DNA of 64,000 nucleotides, from contig NZ_JACHBL010000001.1 in the NCBI RefSeq assembly GCF_014200305.1, positions 868,001 to 932,000 of the forward strand, in the 5' to 3' direction. Position 1 is the stretch's first letter. Every line of letters begins with the position of its first letter. The position numbers and the translations under genes are program-made. The notes below the pieces were generated by a model. It was not told the origin of the DNA and did no database searches. It was given only the letters and a program-made list of their open reading frames with translations. This document shows positions 30,032 to 38,334 of this stretch, one piece after another. The DNA comes from Neomicrococcus lactis. GTDB lineage: Bacteria; Actinomycetota; Actinomycetes; Actinomycetales; Micrococcaceae.

Positions 30032-30206
30032 CAAACACCACGGTACATGATCCAATGTATAGTGATCCATTTCCGAGGTCGGGTGAAAGCCACCTCACTC
30101 GGCATCCAGCATTCGGCCCGACTACGCCTTCTCGATCCCCGACGCTCCCGTCAGTCGAGGTCAGGAGCGTGCCCTGGAAGCCTCCACTGCGTTCATCAAA
30201 CTCGAT

Positions 30207-30225
30207 ATATCGTAATTTACGATAT
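30207..30225. promoter_or_regulatory. 19-bp palindromic metal-sensor operator
   Basis: ATATCGTAA-T-TTACGATAT is a perfect 9-bp inverted repeat around one base. It ends 9 bp before the ATG of the second sensor and overlaps a -10-like TATGAT (30223-30228). From that -10 the transcript would begin at or next to the ATG (30235), so a leaderless message is likely. Symmetry and position fit an ArsR/SmtB operator. Confidence 0.75.
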
Positions 30226-30234
30226 GATCGATGT

Positions 30235-30618
30235 ATGACGATTGAATATAGCGGTGAAGACGGCTGCAAGGGGCTTGACCCGGCAGCCGCCCTGTTCCAT
30301 TCCCTGGGCGATCCAGCCCGCCTCGCCATCGTCAAGCGGATGGCGCATGGTGAGGTCAGGGTCAGCCAACTGACCCATGAGCTGGGGTTGGCCCAATCGA
30401 CCGTGTCCACGCACGTGGCCTGCCTGCGGGACTGTGGACTCGTCGAGGGCCGCGCAGAGGGCCGCAGTGTCTACTACTCGCTGACGCGTCCCGAGCTCAT
30501 GGACATGCTGGCCCAGGCCGAAATCCTCTTGGCCGCGACCGGCAACGCGGTGAGCCTGTGCCCGACCTATGGCACCGCCGCCAGGGAAAACGACACCATC
30601 CAGGAGAGTGCCCGATGA
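30235..30618 (+). CDS. ArsR/SmtB-family metal-sensing repressor (second copy)
   Basis: 127-residue winged-helix repressor. CLRDC (C63, C67) sits at the same place as the cadmium-binding CLRGC of CmtR, with extra cysteines C11 and C109. The helix-turn-helix is VSQLTHELGLAQSTVSTHV. ATG 30235 is preferred, just after the 19-bp operator; the open frame back to 30019 crosses the divergent promoter. The stop overlaps the ATPase start as ATGA, so sensor and pump are co-expressed. Confidence 0.88.
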   Translation: MTIEYSGEDGCKGLDPAAALFHSLGDPARLAIVKRMAHGEVRVSQLTHELGLAQSTVSTHVACLRDCGLVEGRAEGRSVYYSLTRPELMDMLAQAEILLAATGNAVSLCPTYGTAARENDTIQESAR

Positions 30619-32567
30619 GCGACGCCTGCGGCTGCAGCGACGAAACAATGGCCCCCGGCACGGCAGGCGAAGAGAAAGCGGAAGGCTTCTGGCAGGTGAG
30701 AGAGGTCCGTGCCGCCGCCGTGTCCGGGGTGCTGCTGCTGGCTGGCTGGATCACTTCCCTGGTCGGGGGCCCGCAGTGGCTGACCTTGCCGCTGGAAATC
30801 ATCGCGTTGCTGGTCGCGGCCTGGACCTTCGTTCCCTCCACGCTGCGGAGCTTGGTTAGGGGCAAGATCGGCGTCGGCACCCTGATGACGATCGCCGCGG
30901 TGGGCGCGGTGCTGCTGGGACAAATCGAGGAAGCAGCGATGCTCGCCTTCCTCTATGCCATCTCCGAAGGCCTGGAGGAATATTCCCTCGCCAAGACCCG
31001 GCGGGGTCTGCGCGCCCTGTTGGACCTCGTCCCGGCCGAGGCAACGGTGCTGCGCCACGGCACCCAGTTCACCGTATCCCCGGCAGAACTCGTCCCCGGG
31101 GATCGGATGGTCGTGCGCCCGGGGGAACGGCTCGCCACGGACGGCAGGATCGTCACCGGGCGCACCTCCCTGGACACCTCGGCGTTGACCGGCGAATCGG
31201 TGCCGGTCGAAGCCGGTCCGGGAACCGAGGTCTGGGCCGGTTCCATCAATGGCACCGGCCCGCTGGAGGTCGAGGTCACCAGCACCGCGGAGAACAACTC
31301 CCTGGCACGCATCGTGCACATCGTGGAGGCCGAACAGTCCCGCAAGGGCCCCGGCCAACGCCTGGCCGACTCCATCGCCAAGCGGCTCGTCCCGGGTATC
31401 CTCATCGTCGCGGGCCTGATCATCGTCTTCGGGTTCATCGTCGGGGAACCCGTGCTCTGGTTCGAACGCGCCCTGGTGGTGCTGGTCGCCGCCTCGCCCT
31501 GCGCGCTGGCGATCTCCGTGCCCGTCACCGTCGTGGCCTCCGTCGGTGCGGCCAGCCGCATCGGCGTGCTGATCAAGGGCGGCGGGGCGCTGGAAACCCT
31601 GGGCAGGATCCGCACCATCGCCTTGGACAAGACCGGCACCCTCACCCGCAACCAACCGGCCGTCATCGACGTCGCCACCGCCGGCCCGGCGACCCGCACG
31701 CAGGTGCTGGCGCTGGCCGCCGGGCTCGAAGAACGCAGCGAGCACCCGCTGGCGCGCGCCATCCTCGCCGCGACCCCGGACCGGGCCAACGTCACCGACG
31801 TGGACACGGTCCCCGGAGCCGGACTGGAAGGCCTGCTCGACGGGCAAAAGGTGCGCCTGGGCCGCCCGGGTTGGATCGAGCCCGGTGAACTGGCCGCGGA
31901 TGTGGAGCGCATGCAACGGGCCGGTGCCACGGCGGTGCTGATTGAACAGGACGGCCAGGTAGTGGGAGCCGTGGCGGTCCGCGACGAGCTTCGCCCCGAA
32001 GCCCGAGAAGTCATCGCCCGGCTTACCCGGTCCGGCTACACGACAGTGATGCTCACCGGCGACAACACCATCACCGCCAACGCCCTGGGGAAGGACGCCG
32101 GCATCACCGAGGTCCACGCCGATCTGCGCCCCGAGGACAAGGCGGACATCATCCGCCGGCTCAAGGCGAACCGGCCCACCGCCATGGTCGGTGACGGCGT
32201 CAACGACGCCCCTGCCCTGGCCACGGCCGACACCGGCATCGCCATGGGTGCCATGGGCACCGACGTCGCCATCGAGACCGCCGATGTCGCACTGATGGGC
32301 GAGGACCTGAACCACCTGCCCCAGGTGCTGGACCACGCCCGGCGGACCCGCCGCATCATGCTGCAAAACGTCGGGCTGTCCCTGCTGCTGATCGCCCTCC
32401 TGATCCCGCTTGCCTTGTTCGGGATCCTCGGGTTGGCGGCCGTGGTCCTGATCCACGAGCTGGCCGAGATCCTTGTCATCGCCAACGGCGTTCGTGCCGG
32501 ACGGATAGCACGGAAAAACCAGCTTGACGCCCGGCAGCCCGGCCCCGTGTTGGAGCCTGCGGCATGA
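30615..32567 (+). CDS. Heavy-metal P1B-type ATPase (cadmium/zinc/cobalt class)
   Basis: 650-residue metal efflux pump. The short N-terminal tail is cysteine-bearing (C5, C7) without a full metal-binding domain. TGES is at 192-195, the transmembrane metal motif is SPC at 294-296, the phosphorylation site DKTGT starts at 338, and GDGVNDAP follows. The SPC motif, in place of CPC, points to the P1B-4 group (CtpD/CoaT, and near CtpG of mycobacteria, which is controlled by CmtR). The last helix has HELAE where P1B-4 pumps have HEGGT, so the ion range is uncertain. Cadmium is favoured by the neighbours. Confidence 0.9.
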   Translation: MSDACGCSDETMAPGTAGEEKAEGFWQVREVRAAAVSGVLLLAGWITSLVGGPQWLTLPLEIIALLVAAWTFVPSTLRSLVRGKIGVGTLMTIAAVGAVLLGQIEEAAMLAFLYAISEGLEEYSLAKTRRGLRALLDLVPAEATVLRHGTQFTVSPAELVPGDRMVVRPGERLATDGRIVTGRTSLDTSALTGESVPVEAGPGTEVWAGSINGTGPLEVEVTSTAENNSLARIVHIVEAEQSRKGPGQRLADSIAKRLVPGILIVAGLIIVFGFIVGEPVLWFERALVVLVAASPCALAISVPVTVVASVGAASRIGVLIKGGGALETLGRIRTIALDKTGTLTRNQPAVIDVATAGPATRTQVLALAAGLEERSEHPLARAILAATPDRANVTDVDTVPGAGLEGLLDGQKVRLGRPGWIEPGELAADVERMQRAGATAVLIEQDGQVVGAVAVRDELRPEAREVIARLTRSGYTTVMLTGDNTITANALGKDAGITEVHADLRPEDKADIIRRLKANRPTAMVGDGVNDAPALATADTGIAMGAMGTDVAIETADVALMGEDLNHLPQVLDHARRTRRIMLQNVGLSLLLIALLIPLALFGILGLAAVVLIHELAEILVIANGVRAGRIARKNQLDARQPGPVLEPAA

Positions 32568-33076
32568 GCGCGGCAGCCGAGCGGACCACAGGAGGGCGGT
32601 CCGGCCACTTCCGGTCCCGGTCCCGGACCGTGATGCTGGGCGGGGCGGCGTTGCTCGCCGCCACCGACCTTGTCTCGAAGTGGGTGGCGGAGAGAAACCT
32701 GACCGTGGGCGAGTCCCTGGGCCTGGGGCCGCTGGACATCAGGCTGTTTTACAACACCGGGGTGGCCTTCAGCCTCGGCGCGTCCCTCCCGCCCTGGACG
32801 GTCGCGGCCGCGACCGGGCTGATTATCGCGGCCCTGTTCTGGTTCCTGCTGGCTTCCGAACCGGCCATGACCGGGCTCTCCCGCACGGGGGCGGCCCTGT
32901 TGCTCGGCGGCGCATCGGGGAACTTCATTGACCGGCTGGACGGGCGCGGGGTCGTGGACTTCCTGCACAGCGGATGGTTCCCCACCTTCAACCTCGCAGA
33001 CGTCTTCGTCACCGGGGGTGCCGCCTTGATGGTCCTCGGGGCGTTCAGGCGCCAACCGGAAGAAAATCCCGGATAG
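32564..33076 (+). CDS. lspA: Lipoprotein signal peptidase II
   Basis: 170-residue aspartic peptidase with four membrane helices. The catalytic aspartates are D123 (GNFIDRL) and D146 (FNLADVF), and the FYNTGVAFS motif is present. It overlaps the ATPase stop by ATGA. Extra lspA copies occur in lead and cadmium resistance operons (pbrC). Here one downstream lipoprotein, the TlpA-like protein, could be its client. Confidence 0.93.
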   Translation: MSAAAERTTGGRSGHFRSRSRTVMLGGAALLAATDLVSKWVAERNLTVGESLGLGPLDIRLFYNTGVAFSLGASLPPWTVAAATGLIIAALFWFLLASEPAMTGLSRTGAALLLGGASGNFIDRLDGRGVVDFLHSGWFPTFNLADVFVTGGAALMVLGAFRRQPEENPG

Positions 33077-33161
33077 TCCGTCCGACTCGCCCTGCCGCAA
33101 TCCGGCGCAGCGCGGACAAAATACCGGTGGCGCCACCGATCCCCCACCCTGAAAGGACACC

Positions 33162-33770
33162 ATGGATCTCATCCCCTCCATCCTGCAGGCCATCGGCCTG
33201 TTCATGGCCACCAACATCGACGACATCATCGTGCTCTCATTGTTCTTCGCCCGCGGTGCCGGACAGCGCGGGACAACGGCCCGGATCCTGGCGGGCCAGT
33301 ATCTCGGCTTTGGCGGAATCCTCGCCGCGGCCGTCCTCGTGGCGCTAGGCGCAGGGGTATTCCTCCCTCCCCAGGCGATCCCCTACTTCGGCCTCATCCC
33401 CCTGTTCCTCGGCCTGTGGGCGGCATGGCGAGCCTGGCGAGCCTGGCGGGCAGCCGACGACGACGATGATGCCAAAGTCGCTGGCAAGAACGTGGGGGTA
33501 TTGACTGTCGCGGCTGTCACCTTCGCCAACGGCGGGGACAACATCGGGGTCTATGTTCCGGTTTTCCTCAGCGTGGGACCGACCGCCGTGGTGGCATACT
33601 GCATCGCCTTCCTCGCACTGGTTGCAGTTCTCGTGGTGCTGGCCAAGTTCATTGCCACGCGCCGGCCGATTGCCGAGGTCCTGGAACGCTGGGAGCACGT
33701 CCTGTTCCCGATCGTCCTCATCGGCCTCGGGGTGTTCATCCTCGTCGAGGGAGGGGCCTTTGGACTCTAA
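33162..33770 (+). CDS. cadD: CadD-family cadmium resistance transporter
   Basis: 202-residue membrane protein with five to six helices. The paired motifs TNIDDIIVLSLFF (17-29) and FANGGDNIGVYVPVF are the CadD signature. A WRAWRAWRAADDDDDAK stretch forms a charged cytoplasmic loop; its WRA repeats come from a local tandem repeat in the DNA near 33425-33455. CadD confers cadmium resistance in staphylococci. AAAGGA precedes ATG 33162. Confidence 0.9.
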   Translation: MDLIPSILQAIGLFMATNIDDIIVLSLFFARGAGQRGTTARILAGQYLGFGGILAAAVLVALGAGVFLPPQAIPYFGLIPLFLGLWAAWRAWRAWRAADDDDDAKVAGKNVGVLTVAAVTFANGGDNIGVYVPVFLSVGPTAVVAYCIAFLALVAVLVVLAKFIATRRPIAEVLERWEHVLFPIVLIGLGVFILVEGGAFGL

Positions 33771-33982
33771 CAAGTCCACCTCCGGCAAGGACAGGGCCGG
33801 CACGCTTTCGTCACCGCAATCCCCGAACCCCGAAACCGAACTGGAACAGATTGCCACATAACCCCAGCAATCCACGGTGGGGACGGTGCCGGTAACACCG
33901 GAACCCGCCTCGCAGTCCGCAATGTATATACCCAGCGCGGACCTCTTGGCCAACGCTGCGAACATCCCAGGAGCTAGAAATC
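33771..33982. other. Spacer between cadD and tlpA-like gene
   Basis: About 210 bp without a supported gene. A 33-codon frame from TTG 33762 to 33861 follows GGGAGGGG but has no recognisable product. AGGAG near 33969 serves the downstream gene. Confidence 0.3.
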
Positions 33983-34609
33983 ATGACCGACCCCCTTCCG
34001 TCCCCCTTGAAGCATGCGGGACGCCGCACCTTCCTGCGAGTCGCTGCCCTGGCCGCCGCCGCACTGCCCTTGGCCGCATGCTCCGGTGGCGAGGACTCCC
34101 TGGCCAAGCAGGCGCGGGAGGGAAACAACAAGAACTACATAGCCGGCGATGGCTCGGTGGAGGAATACGGTCCGGAATCCCGCACCGCACCGGTCAAGAT
34201 CAGCGCGGTGGCCTACGACGGAACCACCATTGATTCGGCCACCTGGGTGGGCCAGGCAACGGTGCTGAACTTCTGGTACGCGGCATGTGCACCGTGCCGC
34301 ATTGAGGCCCCGCACTTGGTGGAACTCAGCAGCGAATATGAGGGCAAGGTCGAGTTCATTGGCATCAATGTGCGCGACGAAAAGGAGGCCGCCGAGGCGT
34401 TCGAGCGCACCTTCGGCATCACCTACCCCTCGGTGCAGGACACCCAGGGCGCGATCCAGCTGGCCATGACCCAGTACGTTCCGTTGCAAGCGGTGCCCAC
34501 CACCCTGGTGCTGGATAGGCAGGGCAGGGTCGCGGCACGCATTCTGGGTGCTGCAGAAAAAAGTACGCTCAAGGCCCTGATCGATACCGCCCTCACCGAG
34601 GCCCTGTGA
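33983..34609 (+). CDS. TlpA/ResA-like thiol-disulfide lipoprotein
   Basis: 208-residue exported thioredoxin-like protein. The N-terminus has a twin-arginine-like GRRTFLRV and lipobox LAAC with C33. The redox pair is C102-A-P-C105 (WYAACAPCR), and AVPTTLVLDRQG forms the cis-proline loop. In system II cytochrome c maturation this protein reduces apocytochrome heme-binding cysteines, receiving electrons from CcdA. The next three genes complete that pathway. AGGAG lies upstream of the ATG. Confidence 0.9.
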   Translation: MTDPLPSPLKHAGRRTFLRVAALAAAALPLAACSGGEDSLAKQAREGNNKNYIAGDGSVEEYGPESRTAPVKISAVAYDGTTIDSATWVGQATVLNFWYAACAPCRIEAPHLVELSSEYEGKVEFIGINVRDEKEAAEAFERTFGITYPSVQDTQGAIQLAMTQYVPLQAVPTTLVLDRQGRVAARILGAAEKSTLKALIDTALTEAL

Positions 34610-35403
34610 TGCTTTCATCGCTCGTTGCTTCCCTCGCAATTCCTGCACAGGGGGGCAACCAGTTTGCAGAGATTGTGCAGGACAGTTCGCTGATCCTCGC
34701 GGTCCCCGTCGCCATCCTTGCGGGACTGGTCTCCTTCCTGTCCCCGTGCGTGCTGCCCTTGGTGCCTGGCTACCTGGGTTACGTCACCGGCCTGTCCGGC
34801 GCCGACCTCGCCGAACAGAAGCGTGGTCGCATGGTCGCGGGCATTGGGCTGTTCATCCTCGGTTTCACTGCCGTCTTTGTCCTGGCGGGCGTGGTCTTTT
34901 CACAGATCGCCGTCTGGATGAGATTCGAAGGTTCTTGGGTCACCCAACTCCTGGGCGTGCTGGTGATCCTCATGGGAGTGGTGTTCATGGGCGGTTTCTC
35001 GTTCATGCAACGCGATGCGAAGATCCACCGCAAACCGCCCGCAGGACTCTGGGGTGCCCCGGTTCTCGGTGTCACCTTCGGCCTGGGCTGGGCACCGTGC
35101 ATTGGGCCCACGCTGGCGGCAGTCCTGGCGATGAGCACAGGCATTGATCCCAACCCCGCCAAGGGCGCCTTGTTGACGTTCTTCTACTGCATGGGCTTGG
35201 GCCTGCCGTTTGTTTTCATCGCACTTGGTCTGCGCCGCGGAATGGGCACCATGAAGTTCTTCCGCCGGCACCAGCTGGCGATCATGCGCTTCGGCGGCGG
35301 CATGTTAATACTGCTGGGACTCCTGATGGCCACCGGCCTGTGGGGTTCGTGGGTCACGCAATTGCAGGACTGGTTCACCAACGAGGTCAGGTTGCCCATC
35401 TAA
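34609..35403 (+). CDS. ccdA: CcdA thiol electron transporter
   Basis: 264-residue membrane protein of six helices in two repeats, each with one redox cysteine: LSPCVLPLVPGYLGYV and GWAPCIGPTLAA. It carries electrons from cytoplasmic thioredoxin to the TlpA/ResA-like partner outside. ATG 34609 gives a TGATG overlap; GTG 34606 is an alternative one codon upstream. Its stop overlaps the resB start as TAATG. Confidence 0.93.
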   Translation: MLSSLVASLAIPAQGGNQFAEIVQDSSLILAVPVAILAGLVSFLSPCVLPLVPGYLGYVTGLSGADLAEQKRGRMVAGIGLFILGFTAVFVLAGVVFSQIAVWMRFEGSWVTQLLGVLVILMGVVFMGGFSFMQRDAKIHRKPPAGLWGAPVLGVTFGLGWAPCIGPTLAAVLAMSTGIDPNPAKGALLTFFYCMGLGLPFVFIALGLRRGMGTMKFFRRHQLAIMRFGGGMLILLGLLMATGLWGSWVTQLQDWFTNEVRLPI

Positions 35404-37022
35404 TGGCGAAAAAAGTTTCTAAAAAAGACATTGCGGTCCCGGCCCTCGGGTTCCTTGGGATGCTCCGCTGGGCCTGGACCCAGCTCACCAGCATGCGCAC
35501 CGCACTCTTCCTGCTGCTGCTCCTGGCGGTGGCGGCGGTGCCCGGCTCGCTCTTTCCCCAGCGCTCGGTGAACCCGGAGCAGGTGACCACCTATCTGGCC
35601 AACAAGCCGGTGCTTGGCCAGTGGCTTGACCGCTTCCAGCTCTTTGATGTCTATTCCTCGGTGTGGTTCTCGGCGATCTACCTGCTGCTGTTCATCTCCC
35701 TGATCGGGTGCATCCTGCCCCGGGTCAAGAAGCACGCCAAGGCGCTGCGCACACCGCCGCCACGGACGCCTTCGCGGCTGGACCGCCTGCCGCAGAATGG
35801 AGCCATCCGGATCCAGCCGGCCTCCGAGTCCGGTCTCAGCGACGCGCAAATCGCCAGGGAAGCCGCGGCGCTCTTGAAGAAACGCGGATACCGCTCCGAA
35901 GCCCGCACCGAGGGGGCCAACCCGTCGGTCGGCGCGGAACGGGGATACACCCGGGAAATCGGCAACCTCCTGTTCCACACATCTCTGGTGGGACTCCTGG
36001 CCTCGGTGGGTATCGGTGGGGCGTTTGGCTACAACGGGCAGCACCTGTTGGTCGAGGGGGACACGTTCGTCAACTCCCTGGTGTCCTACGACGCTTTCAC
36101 GCCCGGCACTTGGTTCCAGGAAGACTCCTTGGACCCCTACTCGGTGAAGCTCGAGAAGTTCAACGTCACCTTCGACCGCGAATCGACCACGCACTTCGGC
36201 CAGCCCCTCGATTTCACCGCCGAGGTCGAAACCCGTCGCAGCCCCGGTGCGGAACCCGAAAAGGAAACGATCCGAGTCAACCACCCGCTGCGCATCGATG
36301 GCGCGGACATGTACCTGGTCGGCAACGGCTACGCACCGGTGGTCACCGTACGTGACGGCAACGGTGACGTTGCCTTCAGCGGCCCGGTGGTCTCCGTGCC
36401 GCAGGATGGCATGTACACCTCCCTGATGGTCATCAAGGCCCCCGATGCGAAGCCGGACCAGCTGGGGTTCCAGGGATTTCTGCTGCCCACCGCGATGACG
36501 GACGAGACAGGGTTCGCGATTTCCGGGGACCCGAACGCCATTAACCCGCAGCTCCAGCTGAATTCCTACTATGGGGACCTGGGGCTGGATGACGGCATGC
36601 CGCAAAACGTCTACGTGCTGGAAACCGACCGGCTCACCGAGATGAACAACCGCGACCTCGAGGCCGGCGGCATCGTGCTAGGTGCCGGGCAGACCTACGA
36701 ATTGCCCGACGGCAAGGGAAGCATTTCCTTTGACGGACTCAAGCGCTATATCGGCGTGGACATCGCCTACGACCCGAGCAGGCGCCCCGTCGCGGTCTTT
36801 GCAGCCCTTTCACTGTTGGGATTGGGCATCTCGCTCTTCACCCCGCGTCGCCGTGCTTGGGTGAAAATCAAGACCTCCGTTGACGGCTCGGGCCGTGAAG
36901 AGCGGGTCATCGAATACGGATTGCTGGCCCGCGGAGAAGACCACGGACTTGAATCCGAGGCCAAGGAGCTGCGCAAGCTCCTTGAACAGCAGTGGCCCGC
37001 CGTTGAGCGAGCCGGAGTCTAG
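35403..37022 (+). CDS. resB: Cytochrome c biogenesis protein ResB
   Basis: 539-residue component of the heme lyase. Two helices at the N-terminus surround the FPQRSVNPEQV loop, a third follows the QIAREAAALLKKRGY region, and a large extracytoplasmic domain runs up to a final helix near residue 465 (FAALSLLGLGISLF). A cytoplasmic tail ends it. It works with CcsB to attach heme to CxxCH cysteines. ATG 35403 overlaps the ccdA stop. Confidence 0.93.
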   Translation: MAKKVSKKDIAVPALGFLGMLRWAWTQLTSMRTALFLLLLLAVAAVPGSLFPQRSVNPEQVTTYLANKPVLGQWLDRFQLFDVYSSVWFSAIYLLLFISLIGCILPRVKKHAKALRTPPPRTPSRLDRLPQNGAIRIQPASESGLSDAQIAREAAALLKKRGYRSEARTEGANPSVGAERGYTREIGNLLFHTSLVGLLASVGIGGAFGYNGQHLLVEGDTFVNSLVSYDAFTPGTWFQEDSLDPYSVKLEKFNVTFDRESTTHFGQPLDFTAEVETRRSPGAEPEKETIRVNHPLRIDGADMYLVGNGYAPVVTVRDGNGDVAFSGPVVSVPQDGMYTSLMVIKAPDAKPDQLGFQGFLLPTAMTDETGFAISGDPNAINPQLQLNSYYGDLGLDDGMPQNVYVLETDRLTEMNNRDLEAGGIVLGAGQTYELPDGKGSISFDGLKRYIGVDIAYDPSRRPVAVFAALSLLGLGISLFTPRRRAWVKIKTSVDGSGREERVIEYGLLARGEDHGLESEAKELRKLLEQQWPAVERAGV

Positions 37023-37030
37023 GAGACCGA

Positions 37031-38059
37031 ATGGAAAACGACATGCCCACGATCAACGTGGCCCTGGGACAATACAGCGACCTGTTCATGTTGCTGTCGG
37101 CTCTTGTGTATGCGGCAGCCTTCGTCGCCTTCGCGTGGGACCTTGCGAAGTCAAGCAAGCTCATCCGGGAGATCGACGCCGCCACCCTCGCCTCGGAAAA
37201 GAAGGTGCTGGTCGCGGCCGGGGCGACCGACTCCCCGCCTGCGGACAGATCGACCCATGAGTTGGTCAACGATTCCATGGACTACACCGTCGCTTCCACA
37301 AAGCGCATGGCGGCCAAGGTCGCGGTCTCACTGACCTGGCTCGGTGTGCTCATGCAGGGCTTTGCCGTGGTTGCCAGGGCCATTGCGGCGGCCCGGGTGC
37401 CGTGGGGCAACATGTACGAATTCTTGTCCACCGGCTCCTTCCTGGTCGCCCTCGTCTTTTCGCTGGTGCTGGTGAAGAAAGACCTGCGCTTCATGGGCAC
37501 TTTCGTCATCGGCCTGGTCACCGTGATGCTGTGCGGCGCCACCATGGGCTTCCCCACCCCGGTTGCCCACCTGGTGCCCGCCCTGCAGAGCTACTGGCTG
37601 ATCATCCACGTCTCCATTGCGGTGTTGGCCTCGGCCCTGTTCACCATCACCTTCGCCATGAACGTCCTTCAGCTGGTGCAACACGCCAGGATGGATGCGC
37701 TGGCTACCGGCAAGAGCGACAAGCTGCCGTTCATGCGCCTGGTCCCCGGTGCCGCCGCCCTCGAAAACTTTGCATACCGCATCAATGCCGTGGCGTTCGT
37801 GATGTGGACGTTCACCGTGATGGCCGGTGCCATTTGGGCCGAGGCCGCATGGGGTCGCTACTGGGGCTGGGACACCAAGGAAGTCTGGAGTTTCGTCATT
37901 TGGGTTGTCTACGCCGGCTACCTGCACGCCCGTGCAACCGGCGGCTGGACCGGTGCCCGCTCGGCATGGCTGAGCATTATTGGCTACCTTTGCTTGGTCT
38001 TCAACTTCACCGTCGTGAATCTCTACTTCAACGGGCTGCACTCCTACGCCGGCGTCTAA
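37031..38059 (+). CDS. ccsB: Cytochrome c biogenesis protein CcsB (CcsA/ResC)
   Basis: 342-residue heme-handling membrane protein with about eight helices. The tryptophan-rich WWD-type motif is WGRYWGWDTKEVWSF, which presents heme to ResB and apocytochrome. Flanking histidines are present (LIIHVSIAV, YLHARATGG). AGGAG precedes ATG 37031 by 7 nt. It closes the tlpA-ccdA-resB-ccsB set. Confidence 0.94.
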   Translation: MENDMPTINVALGQYSDLFMLLSALVYAAAFVAFAWDLAKSSKLIREIDAATLASEKKVLVAAGATDSPPADRSTHELVNDSMDYTVASTKRMAAKVAVSLTWLGVLMQGFAVVARAIAAARVPWGNMYEFLSTGSFLVALVFSLVLVKKDLRFMGTFVIGLVTVMLCGATMGFPTPVAHLVPALQSYWLIIHVSIAVLASALFTITFAMNVLQLVQHARMDALATGKSDKLPFMRLVPGAAALENFAYRINAVAFVMWTFTVMAGAIWAEAAWGRYWGWDTKEVWSFVIWVVYAGYLHARATGGWTGARSAWLSIIGYLCLVFNFTVVNLYFNGLHSYAGV

Positions 38060-38123
38060 ATGCCCTCGCAGCGCTCACCAGGGGCTCCGGATCCCCCGAC
38101 AACGGGTCCGGGCCCATCGGTGC

Positions 38124-38153
38124 GCGAGGCCACGCTCCCGAGCGTGGCCTCGC
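38124..38153 (+). terminator. Hairpin after ccsB
   Basis: Perfect 13-bp stem (GCGAGGCCACGCT and its complement) with loop CCCG, 65 nt after ccsB. No T-run follows, so it may end transcription only partly. It separates the cargo from the convergent tnpA. Nothing else is recognised in 38060-38334. Confidence 0.6.
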
Positions 38154-38334
38154 CTAGCAATCGCAGGCCAATCAGCATCATGCCTTGGTCCCCTTGGTGG
38201 ACTTCACCGCCCGGAAAAGTGTCATGACACAGCGAGCGTAGGCAAAGCTGTCCCGTTCAAGGTTCCCCTTGCGGGACTGGTTACTTTCAGAGCAACGTTG
38301 GTCCATACCAGTATCAGACCCCGCTACCTATGGT

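Noticed and set aside
30567-32456. A 629-codon open frame opposite the metal ATPase gene
   Set aside because: The ATPase frame has every P-type motif. The opposite frame is low-complexity, rich in Gly, Asp, His and Gln, and arises from high-GC codon bias.
33425-33455. Tandem WRA repeats in CadD as a possible assembly artefact
   Set aside because: The repeat keeps the frame and lies in a charged loop that varies in length in this family, so no correction is needed.
33762-33861. Possible 33-codon peptide gene starting TTG after cadD
   Set aside because: It has a reasonable GGGAGGGG upstream, but low-complexity polar sequence and no relatives that I know. Not enough to call.
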